DNA from: Acidimicrobiia bacterium
GTDB lineage: Bacteria > Actinomycetota > Acidimicrobiia > Acidimicrobiales > Poriferisodalaceae
Assembly: GCA_026983855.1 (NCBI GenBank)
Contig: JALSTE010000513.1
Location: 1-10,290, forward strand
Direction of reading: 5' to 3'
Length of the DNA stretch: 10,290 bases
Position numbers and translations under genes: made by a program. Positions 1 to 5,517 of the stretch are shown here, piece after piece (positions within the stretch are counted from its first letter, which is position 1; the number at the start of each line of letters is the position of its first letter). The notes under the pieces are model-generated. The model worked only from the letters and a program-made list of their open reading frames with translations. It ran no database searches and had not been told where the DNA came from.

Positions 1-1004
1 TCTCCCGGGTCCAGGTGGACGAGGAACGGGCCCTGCTGGCATCGGTTCGCCCGATCGCCGAGGTGCCCGGGGGGGAGGAGCTGTTCGGTTCGGTGCTGGG
101 GGACGCACCCGACCTGTTCGCCGAGCTCAACACGGCCGAGGGGATCGAGCCGATCCTGGTCACGATTCCCGAGGGGGCCCGGCTGGGTGGTCCGGTGGTG
201 ATCCGGCACTGGCAGCGGGCCGGAGGCGTCCGCTCGGTTCCCCGTACCCACATCGATGCCCGGGCGGGCAGCGAGGCCACCGTCATCGACCTGTACGGCT
301 CGGGCCCCGTGGATGCCCTGGTGCTGCCGGTGGTCGAGGCCGAGGTGGGCGACGGGGCCCACCTGGAGCACGTCCTGGTGGAGGATCTGGCCGACACCGT
401 GTGGCACATCGCGTCCCAGGTGTTCCGGGTGGGACGTGACTCGTGGTTCCGGTCCTCGGTGGTGGCCTTCGGTGGCCATTACGCCCGGATCCGGACCGAC
501 ACCGAGATGTCGGCGCCCGGGGCCGAGGGTCGTATCAACGCCGTGTACTTCGCCGACGGCGACCAGGAACTGGACTTCCGTACCCTGCAGCACCACTCGG
601 CCCCCAACACCCGCTCGGAGCTTCTGTTCAAGGGGGTGCTCGACGATTCGGCCCGGTCCATCTACACCGGGATGATCCGGATCGACCCCGATGCCGCCGG
701 GGTGGACGCCTTCCAGACCAACCGGATCATCAAGCTCTCCGAGGAGGCCTGGACCGACTCCGTGCCCAACCTCGAGATCGAGAACAACGACGTCAAGTGC
801 AGCCACGCCTCGGCCATCGGGCCCATCAGCGCCGACCAGCTCTTCTATCTCGAGGCCCGCGGCATTCCGACCTCCGTGGCCGAGCGGCTGGTCGTGGGGG
901 GATTCCTGGCCGAGGGCCTCGAGGGCATACCCCACGAGCCCCTCACCGCCGTGGTCAGGGCCCGCCTGGACACCCTGTTCGGCGAGGAGTCGGGCGACCG
1001 ATGA
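1..1004 (+). CDS. sufD: SufD, Fe-S cluster assembly scaffold subunit (5' partial)
   Basis: SufD pairs with SufB and SufC in the cytoplasmic SufBC2D complex that assembles Fe-S clusters. The frame is open to the left edge. A GTG at 15 is in frame, but about 334 visible residues against the usual 380-420 suggest that the N-terminal part lies upstream, so GTG 15 is probably not the start. Numbering from GTG 15, a beta-helix core runs through residues 45-250 and contains LLFKGVLDDSARSIYTGMIR (203-222), the family's core strand. The C-terminal segment has DVKCSHASAIG (C262, H264) and then DQLFYLEARGI, the conserved SufB/SufD C-terminal signature. This His region lies at the SufB-SufD interface where clusters form in studied systems. 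The stop overlaps the Rieske gene start as ATGA (1001-1004), so the two are probably translationally coupled. sufB is expected just upstream. SufD is favoured over SufB because of the DVKCSH-type C-terminus and the downstream gene order. Confidence 0.93.
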   Translation, partial: SRVQVDEERALLASVRPIAEVPGGEELFGSVLGDAPDLFAELNTAEGIEPILVTIPEGARLGGPVVIRHWQRAGGVRSVPRTHIDARAGSEATVIDLYGSGPVDALVLPVVEAEVGDGAHLEHVLVEDLADTVWHIASQVFRVGRDSWFRSSVVAFGGHYARIRTDTEMSAPGAEGRINAVYFADGDQELDFRTLQHHSAPNTRSELLFKGVLDDSARSIYTGMIRIDPDAAGVDAFQTNRIIKLSEEAWTDSVPNLEIENNDVKCSHASAIGPISADQLFYLEARGIPTSVAERLVVGGFLAEGLEGIPHEPLTAVVRARLDTLFGEESGDR

Positions 1005-1429
1005 GCGGCAGCGACATCTTCCCCCTGGGCCCGGTGGATCAGGTACCCGACGGGCAGGTACGGCGCTTCGAGGTCGGCGGCCGGGCCGTGGCCGTGATCC
1101 GCATCGGGGACGACTTCTACGCCCTGGGCGACACCTGCAGTCACGCCGACTACTCCCTGTCGGAGGGCTACCTGTGGCCCGAGGAGGGCAAGCTGGAGTG
1201 CCCCCGGCACGGCAGCCGGTTCTCCCTCGAAACCGGTGAACCCGACTCCCTGCCGGCCACCCGACCGGTGCCCACCTACCGGGTGGAACTCCGCGACGGC
1301 GAGCTGTTCCTGGTGCTCGACTCCGGGGACCCCGGCGGCGGAGAAGCGACCGCGGCCACCACCGCGAACAACAACAACAACACCACCACCACCACTGACG
1401 ACACCACGGCGGAAGGCCAACAACGATGA
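1001..1429 (+). CDS. Rieske [2Fe-2S] ferredoxin-like protein in suf operon
   Basis: A 142-residue soluble protein with one Rieske domain, probably an electron carrier. The cluster ligands are visible as CSH (C46, H48) and CPRH (C67, H70), spaced as in dioxygenase-type Rieske ferredoxins. GDDFYALGDTCSH and the following GSRFSLETGEP are typical of the NirD/biphenyl-dioxygenase-ferredoxin group. No signal peptide or membrane segment is seen. ATG 1001 overlaps the sufD stop, and GAGGAG at 984-989 could serve as its ribosome binding site. The stop overlaps the sufC start as ATGA (1426-1429). A Rieske gene between sufD and sufC is a known actinobacterial arrangement, and a role in supplying electrons for cluster assembly is inferred from that position only. 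From about residue 109 the protein leaves the fold for a low-complexity tail with five Asn then five Thr, described separately. Confidence 0.92.
   Translation: MSGSDIFPLGPVDQVPDGQVRRFEVGGRAVAVIRIGDDFYALGDTCSHADYSLSEGYLWPEEGKLECPRHGSRFSLETGEPDSLPATRPVPTYRVELRDGELFLVLDSGDPGGGEATAATTANNNNNTTTTTDDTTAEGQQR
1367..1396 (+). repeat. (AAC)5(ACC)4ACT trinucleotide microsatellite inside the Rieske gene
   Basis: Five AAC codons (1367-1381) are followed by four ACC codons and one ACT (1382-1396), encoding Asn5-Thr5 in the C-terminal tail. A pure AAC tract is conspicuous in a genome this GC-rich. Repeat length changes by slippage would remain in frame and would only alter the disordered tail. Confidence 0.9.
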
Positions 1430-2166
1430 GCGTCCTGGAGATCTCGGGCCTGGAGGCCGGGGTGGGTGACACCCAGATCCTGAGGGGGATCGACCTGACC
1501 GTGGAGTCCGGTCAGGTCCACGTCATCATGGGTCCCAACGGATCGGGGAAGTCGACCCTCTCCCACGTGATCATGGGCCGCCCCGGATACGAGGTCACGG
1601 GGGGCAGTGTGAGACTGGACGGGGTCGAACTCCTGGGGCTCCCCACCTGGCGGAGGGCCCAGGCGGGTCTGTTCCTGGCTCTGCAGTACCCCACCGAGGT
1701 ACCGGGGGTGAGCCTCCACGACGCCATGGCCGAGGCCTTCCGGGCCTCGGGAAGGGACACTGGTGGGGTCGATGAGCTCCTGGCCGAGGAGGCGGCCCGC
1801 ATCGGTTTCGACCGTCAGTTCCTCACCCGTCCCCTCAACGTGGATCTGTCCGGTGGTGAGAAGAAGAGGAACGAGACCCTCCAATTGGGGGTTCTCCGTC
1901 CCCGCTTCGCCATTCTCGACGAGCTGGACTCCGGTCTCGACGTCGATGCCCTGAGCGCCTGCGCCAGCCGGGTGGAGTCCATGACCAACGAGTCCGACCT
2001 GGGGGTCCTGGCCATCACCCACTACGTGAGGTTGCTGAACCAGCTCCGGGCCGACCGGATCCACATCATGGTCAAGGGCCGGATCGTCGAGAGCGGCGGA
2101 CCTGAGCTGGCCGACCTCCTCGAGGAGGAGGGCTACGCCCGCTACCTGCCACCGGCGATGATCTAG
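1426..2166 (+). CDS. sufC: SufC, Fe-S assembly ATPase (copy 1)
   Basis: A 246-residue ABC-type ATPase of the usual SufC length, without transmembrane segments. SufC hydrolyses ATP to drive conformational change in SufBC2D. Motifs are all intact: Walker A GPNGSGKST (36-44), Q-loop Gln87 in LALQYP, signature LSGGEKKRNE (141-150), Walker B FAILDELDSGLD with D165 and catalytic E166, and switch His199 in ITHY. The GGEKKRNE plus DSGLD combination separates SufC from transporter ATPases. ATG 1426 overlaps the Rieske stop, with GGAAGG at 1411-1416 as a good ribosome binding site. It is the last gene of this arm: the next gene is convergent. A second intact sufC lies at 6762-7517 on the other strand. 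The copies share motifs but differ across the helical domain (about residues 95-140 here), so they are not a recent duplication. Position beside sufD suggests that this copy partners the local SufBD. Confidence 0.95.
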   Translation: MSVLEISGLEAGVGDTQILRGIDLTVESGQVHVIMGPNGSGKSTLSHVIMGRPGYEVTGGSVRLDGVELLGLPTWRRAQAGLFLALQYPTEVPGVSLHDAMAEAFRASGRDTGGVDELLAEEAARIGFDRQFLTRPLNVDLSGGEKKRNETLQLGVLRPRFAILDELDSGLDVDALSACASRVESMTNESDLGVLAITHYVRLLNQLRADRIHIMVKGRIVESGGPELADLLEEEGYARYLPPAMI

Positions 2167-2208
2167 GTCCGACACCGGCGCCCCCGCCCGGCCACCGTGG
2201 TTGAAAAA

Positions 2209-2240
2209 GCCCCGACTCCCGCCTGAGCGGGAGCCGGGGC
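2209..2240 (-). terminator. Intrinsic terminator of the DivIVA-like gene
   Basis: Arms 2209-2222 and 2227-2240 form a 14-bp GC-rich stem with one A/C mismatch and a 4-nt loop. Read on the minus strand the stem is followed by GCTTTTTCAA, giving a five-T tail, so it fits Rho-independent termination of the leftward gene that ends at 2426. On the plus strand no T run follows the stem, although the A run before it would make it weakly bidirectional for sufC1, whose stop is 43 nt away. Confidence 0.8.
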
Positions 2241-2298
2241 CGACGGTTCAGTCGTCTCCGCCTTACGGCGGTCTCCGATGGCGCCGTGGGGAGCCATC
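2241..2298 (-). other. Run of small hairpins before the terminator (possible structured 3' UTR)
   Basis: Between the coiled-coil gene stop (2426) and its terminator lie three short perfect stems: GATGGC/GCCATC (2277-2282 with 2293-2298), CCGCC/GGCGG (2258-2262 with 2267-2271, loop GTAA on the minus strand, which is GNRA type) and CGAC/GTCG (2241-2244 with 2251-2254). The last abuts the terminator stem. No protein-coding signal is seen in 2167-2425. I do not recognise a known riboswitch or RNA family. The stems are short and the DNA GC-rich, so some could be chance. Confidence 0.35.
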
Positions 2299-2425
2299 AG
2301 ATCCTGTGGCCGGGGAGAGGGCCCCCGGTCGGATCGGGTGGCCGGGGACCGGGTCCGCCGGCCCGAACTTGGGATCGGTGGCCCCCGGTCCACTCAGTCG
2401 GTGGGTGGAGGCCGCCGGTCCGGGA

Positions 2426-3721
2426 TCAGGACTGGGTGGGCTCGTAGGCGGTGTCGATCATCACCACATCGGTCGAATCAGCCGGGGTGGCGTCGAGGTC
2501 GATGGTGAGCTCCTCGTCGAAGAAGCGGTCGACCATTCCGGCCAGCTCCCGGGCGGCTCCGCTGAGCTGTTCCCGGTGGTTCCGCTTGCGGGCCTCGATG
2601 GCCTCGATCTGACGCTGGAGTTCAGCCTGGCGATCCTCGAGGGAGGACACGACCATCATGGCCTCGGCGGTGGCCTTCCTTCCGGCCTCGAGGGCCTGGG
2701 TCCGAGCGGTCTCGATTATCTGCTCGGCCTCGGTGTGGGCCCGGGCCACCACGTCGGCGGCGGTGGTTTCGGCCTGGCTGATGGTGTCGGCGGCGGTGGT
2801 TTCGGCCTCGGCGGTGATGCCGGTGGCCGTGGTACGGGCGGTGCCGATGATGTCGGACGCCGCCCGCTCGGCCTGGTCCATCCGCTCCCTGGCGGTGGCC
2901 TCGGCCTCGGAGATCATGGCGGCGGCCTGTTCCTGGGCCGTGGCGACGATGTCGGCGGCCTCGGTCTCGGCCTGCTCCATGGCCAGGGTGGCCTGTTCAT
3001 CGGCGGAGCGGGTCACGGCGTCGGAGTGGCTCTGGGCCTCCATCATCACCCGAGCGGCGGTGGCCTCGGCCTCGGTGATCATCCGGGCGGCGTGCTCCTT
3101 GGCGGCGGTGATGACCCGCTCCTCGGCCTCCCGGATGGCCTCGCGGGCCTGATCGAGCTTCTCCTGGGCCTCCTGGCGGAGCATCTCGGCCTCCACCCGG
3201 GCCTGTTCACGGACCCCGGACGCCTCCTCGCGGGCGGCGGCCTTCATGGAGGAGATCTCCTCCCCGGCCTGGGTGCGGGCCTCCTCGATTCGGCGCTGGA
3301 GCTGGGCCTCGGTCTCCGCCGCGTTCTCCTGGGCGTCGGCCAGGGTCTGGGCGGCCTCGGTTCTCATGTTCTCGGCCTCAGCGGAGGCGGCGGCCGCCGC
3401 CGCGGTCCTCTTCTCGGCCTCGGCCTCGGCCCGGCGGGCCCGTTCCTGGGCCTCGGTCAGAAGGCGCCGAGCCTGGTTGCGGGCCTCGGCCAGGGCCCGT
3501 TGGGCGGTCTCCCGGGCCACCTGCAGGGTCCGGGCCGCCTCCTCGCTGTCGGCGGGCTGACCACTCAGATTGCGGAGATGCTGCTCGGCCTCCGCCGCCC
3601 GGGTCTGGGCCTGGGCCAGTTGGAGCTGCAGACCGTGGAGATACTGATCCACGGCCATGGGGTCGTAGCCCTTGCGGCGCTGGGGGAAGATGGGCACATC
3701 GGCCATTGGGTCCTGCGACAT
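2426..3721 (-). CDS. DivIVA-domain coiled-coil protein with tandem hendecad repeats
   Basis: A 431-residue protein. The N-terminus carries the DivIVA/GpsB-type lipid-binding signature FPQRRKGYDPMAVDQYL (12-28), the pattern F-x6-GYD-x3-VD-x2-L. Residues about 30-160 are Ala/Glu/Arg/Gln-rich helix. Residues 163-360 can be cut into 18 consecutive 11-residue units such as AETEAADIVAT, AETTAADTISQ and AETTAADVVAR, the hendecad pattern of long coiled coils in actinobacterial Scy/FilP-like polarity proteins. A second coiled coil (361-398) is followed by an acidic tail with FFDEEL. There is no Cys, Trp, signal peptide or membrane segment. By family it probably sits at curved or polar membrane and organises cell-wall growth or division, but its exact role cannot be read from sequence. 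The start is set at ATG 3721, just before the DivIVA motif. An in-frame ATG at 3793 adds 24 poorly motivated residues, and ATG 3706 is also possible. It stands alone with its own terminator. Confidence 0.85.
   Translation of the reverse strand: MSQDPMADVPIFPQRRKGYDPMAVDQYLHGLQLQLAQAQTRAAEAEQHLRNLSGQPADSEEAARTLQVARETAQRALAEARNQARRLLTEAQERARRAEAEAEKRTAAAAAASAEAENMRTEAAQTLADAQENAAETEAQLQRRIEEARTQAGEEISSMKAAAREEASGVREQARVEAEMLRQEAQEKLDQAREAIREAEERVITAAKEHAARMITEAEATAARVMMEAQSHSDAVTRSADEQATLAMEQAETEAADIVATAQEQAAAMISEAEATARERMDQAERAASDIIGTARTTATGITAEAETTAADTISQAETTAADVVARAHTEAEQIIETARTQALEAGRKATAEAMMVVSSLEDRQAELQRQIEAIEARKRNHREQLSGAARELAGMVDRFFDEELTIDLDATPADSTDVVMIDTAYEPTQS
2753..2808 (-). repeat. 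33-bp-offset direct repeat in the hendecad region
   Basis: A 23-bp segment at 2753-2775 recurs perfectly at 2786-2808. The 33-bp offset equals one 11-codon unit, and the two copies encode neighbouring hendecads that both contain AETTAAD. This suggests that the coiled coil grew by unit duplication. Confidence 0.85.
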
Positions 3722-3880
3722 TACGATCACCGTTCTTTCGAAGACATCTGAACCTGTCGGTGGGGTTCGTCGGCAGGTCGTCGGCGATTTCAAGTAAACG
3801 GATCCGGAGATGCCCCGTGGGCGGATCGATTCCCCGGCGGGGCCACCGGATCAGCCGGCCACCAAAGGGGCTGGAGGGTT

Positions 3881-3951
3881 CGTGACGGGGGTGGCCCGGG
3901 GACCCTCCGTGTTCCCCCGACCCGGGGGTCCGTGACCGGGGTGGCCCGGGG
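3881..3951. repeat. 21-bp direct repeat pair upstream of the Nudix gene
   Basis: Segments 3881-3901 and 3931-3951 are identical except for one base (CGTGACGGGG versus CGTGACCGGG, then GTGGCCCGGGG), 50 bp apart start to start. They lie between two divergent genes. Function unknown; they could be paired regulator sites or a chance GC-rich duplication. Confidence 0.7.
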
Positions 3952-3996
3952 TTACGTGTCCGGGCAGGTTTCGGGGGAGCCCGGGAGCGGGAGGGC

Positions 3997-4002
3997 TACA
4001 AT
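3997..4002 (+). promoter_or_regulatory. Candidate -10 element of the Nudix gene
   Basis: TACAAT matches TATAAT at five of six positions and stands out in GC-rich surroundings. It would give a start of transcription near 4009 and a leader of about 30 nt before GTG 4040. No clear -35 was found at 16-18 bp upstream, so confidence is limited. Confidence 0.45.
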
Positions 4003-4039
4003 GCCGCTTTGTCTTCCGAGCCGAGGGACCGTCCCGCCC

Positions 4040-4495
4040 GTGAAAGCGTTCCTGTACCGGATCTATCAGCGGTGGCTGAGATTCCGGCCCGCCCACCTGA
4101 CCGTCGGGGTCCGAGCCATCGTGGTGGATCCCGAAGGCCGAATCTGTCTGGTGCGGCACACCTACCGTGACGGCTGGTTCCTGCCTGGGGGGCAGGTGAA
4201 ACCCGGTGAGTCACTGGTGGCGGCGATGGCCCGCGAACTCCACGAGGAGACGGGGATCTCCCTGCCGGAGAATCCCAAGAGGGTGCTCGGTGTCTACTCC
4301 AGCTTCGCCGAGCACCGCAGCGACCACATCGTCGTGTTCGTGCTCAACGATTGGACCATGGAGCCGTCGCGTTCGGGGGAGATCGCCGAGATCGGATTCT
4401 TCCCCCCCGATGAACTGCCCACGGGGACCTCGGCGGCCACCCGGCGCCGGGTCAAGGAGTTCGTGACGGGGGTTCCTCCGGGTCACCGCTGGTAG
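4040..4495 (+). CDS. Nudix hydrolase
   Basis: A 151-residue Nudix-fold enzyme, predicted to hydrolyse a nucleoside diphosphate linked to another moiety using Mg2+ or Mn2+. The Nudix box is complete at residues 51-73 from GTG 4040: G-x5-E-x7-REL-x-EE-x-G-I, with metal-binding E66, E69 and E70. It is preceded by GWFLPGG and a beta strand VRAIVVDPEGRICLVRHTY. The substrate cannot be told from sequence. GTG 4040 is chosen because VKAFLYRIYQRWLRF begins the conserved region, GAGGGA at 4023-4028 lies upstream, and a -10 hexamer at 3997-4002 overlaps the alternative ATG at 4001. An in-frame ATG at 3932 would require a low-complexity leader. The last 44 bp overlap the convergent VanZ gene. No operon partners are on this strand. 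Confidence 0.88.
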   Translation: MKAFLYRIYQRWLRFRPAHLTVGVRAIVVDPEGRICLVRHTYRDGWFLPGGQVKPGESLVAAMARELHEETGISLPENPKRVLGVYSSFAEHRSDHIVVFVLNDWTMEPSRSGEIAEIGFFPPDELPTGTSAATRRRVKEFVTGVPPGHRW

Positions 4496-4982
4496 GAGCG
4501 GCCCGGCGGCGTCGGTTCCAGCGGGCCACGGTGATGACGATCCAGCCGAGAGCCAGGCCCGCCAGCAGTCCCACCCCGTTGTTGATCAGGTCGGTCCGGT
4601 CGGCCTGGCGGGTGCTGCTGGCGAACCTCTGGGCCATCTCGAGGAAACCACTGGCGCTGAAGAGGACCAGGGTGAGCATCAGGCTCCGCAGGTAGCCCCG
4701 GGCCAGGATGGTGGCGGCGAACCCCAGCGTGCCCCAGACCACCAGGTGCCCCATGTCCAGGATACGGACCCGGGTGCTGCGGCTGTTGTCCGAGACCGGG
4801 GCGATCAGCGTCTCGAGGAGGTGGGGCAGGCGGTCGGAGAGGGTGAGCACGGCCACCACCCCGACGGCGAGGGTGATCACGGCCAGACCGACCACGTCGC
4901 GGCGTTCGAGGGTCCACGGGCGGGGTGGGGCCAGCAGACCCTTCTCCCGCGAGGGGGGAGGCAGCCAGCGCTCGAGATTCAA
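4452..4982 (-). CDS. VanZ-family membrane protein
   Basis: About 176 residues with three to four hydrophobic segments: VVGLAVITLAVGVVAVLTL near the N-terminus, LVVWGTLGFAATILARG, LMLTLVLFSASGFLEMAQRF and GVGLLAGLALGWIVITVA. The VanZ-like pattern is visible: His in DMGHLVVW, E-x2-Q in EMAQRF, and R-x2-DLINNGVG-x4-G. VanZ itself confers low-level teicoplanin resistance, but most family members have no known function, so none is claimed. The start is uncertain: TTG 4982 overlaps the sufU stop as TTGA (4979-4982), GTG 4895 is possible but would trim the N-terminal tail, and ATG 5063 would overlap sufU by 85 bp. None has a strong ribosome binding site. The tail is basic then acidic. It may be co-transcribed with sufC2-sufS-sufU, but a functional link to Fe-S assembly is not implied. 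Confidence 0.75.
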   Translation of the reverse strand: MNLERWLPPPSREKGLLAPPRPWTLERRDVVGLAVITLAVGVVAVLTLSDRLPHLLETLIAPVSDNSRSTRVRILDMGHLVVWGTLGFAATILARGYLRSLMLTLVLFSASGFLEMAQRFASSTRQADRTDLINNGVGLLAGLALGWIVITVARWNRRRRAAPTSGDPEEPPSRTP

Positions 4983-5497
4983 GAACTGCCCGTGGGGGCC
5001 CCGTCGTCGGCCCGGGCCTCGTCGATGGCCTGGGCCAGGGTGTTCCAGGCCAGGGTGGCGCACTTGATCCGGACCGGGAACTTCACCACCCCCCGGAGGG
5101 CCTCCAGGTCGCCCAGTTTGACCTCGTCGGCCGGAACGGACTCCTCCGACCCCGGTTCGGGCTCCCGCCCGTCATCGCCCCCGAGTTCGTTCTCGTGGAT
5201 CGACATCATGGACTTGAACGCCCGGGTCAGGTCCGATATCTCGGCGAAGGACCGGCCCTTGATGGCGTTGGTCATCATCGAGGCCGAGGCCTGGCTGATC
5301 GAGCATCCCTGCCCGTCGATTCGCACGTCGGTGACCCGGTCGCCGTCGGTGTCGACGTAGACGGTGATCTCGTCCCCGCACAGGGGGTTGAAACCCTCCA
5401 CCTTGTGGGCCGGGGGGGTCTCCAGCTTCCCCCGGTTGCGGGGGGTTCGGTAGTGATCCAGGATGATCTCGCGGTAGAGGTCTTCGAGTCCGGACAT
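4979..5497 (-). CDS. sufU: SufU, zinc-dependent sulfurtransferase of the Suf system
   Basis: A 172-residue IscU-like protein that accepts persulfide sulfur from SufS and passes it to the SufBCD scaffold. The zinc-binding and catalytic residues are visible: NPLCGDE (C40, D42), GQGCSISQASASMM (C65) and KCATLAW (C146), matching C41/D43/C66/C128 of Bacillus subtilis SufU. The N-terminus LEDLYREIILDHYRTPRNRG is the family hallmark. The segment between the second and third Cys is about 19 residues longer than in B. subtilis and contains an acidic, Gly/Pro-rich loop (about 104-125). The start ATG 5497 is supported by GGAGGAG seven nt upstream and by the conserved N-terminus; the open frame further upstream is only the shadow of sufS. 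It follows sufS by 20 nt, as expected for a coupled SufS-SufU pair. Confidence 0.93.
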   Translation of the reverse strand: MSGLEDLYREIILDHYRTPRNRGKLETPPAHKVEGFNPLCGDEITVYVDTDGDRVTDVRIDGQGCSISQASASMMTNAIKGRSFAEISDLTRAFKSMMSIHENELGGDDGREPEPGSEESVPADEVKLGDLEALRGVVKFPVRIKCATLAWNTLAQAIDEARADDGAPTGSS

Positions 5498-5504
5498 CCG
5501 GTGA

Positions 5505-5511
5505 CTCCTCC
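5505..5511 (-). promoter_or_regulatory. Ribosome binding site of sufU
   Basis: GGAGGAG on the minus strand, seven nt before ATG 5497, is the strongest Shine-Dalgarno match in the window and settles the sufU start. It lies in the short gap just after the sufS stop. Confidence 0.8.
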
Positions 5512-5517
5512 GGTGGG

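Larger units (their letters stand above)
3722..4039. other. Divergent intergenic region between the DivIVA-like and Nudix genes
   Basis: About 318 bp without a convincing gene. It should hold the promoters of both flanking genes. On the minus side TTGAAA (3788-3793) could be a -35 element, but I find no good -10 at proper spacing. On the plus side a TACAAT hexamer is present at 3997-4002. It also contains a 21-bp imperfect direct repeat (3881-3951) and the palindrome GACCC-GG-GGGTC (3919-3930). Confidence 0.6.

Noticed and set aside
443..1429. Upstream extension of the Rieske frame to 443
   Set aside because: Residues before MSGSDIFPLG are Arg/Pro-rich out-of-frame translation of sufD. The ATGA overlap at 1001 and the family length support the shorter gene.
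2201..3751. Long plus-strand open frame opposite the coiled-coil gene, rich in Gly/Leu
   Set aside because: It is the antisense shadow of a repetitive Ala/Glu-rich gene in GC-rich DNA. It has no domain, covers the terminator hairpin, and the DivIVA motif is clear on the other strand.
3722..3793. Extension of the DivIVA-like protein to ATG 3793
   Set aside because: The extra 24 residues do not resemble the family N-terminus, and the DivIVA motif normally begins close to the start. It remains possible.
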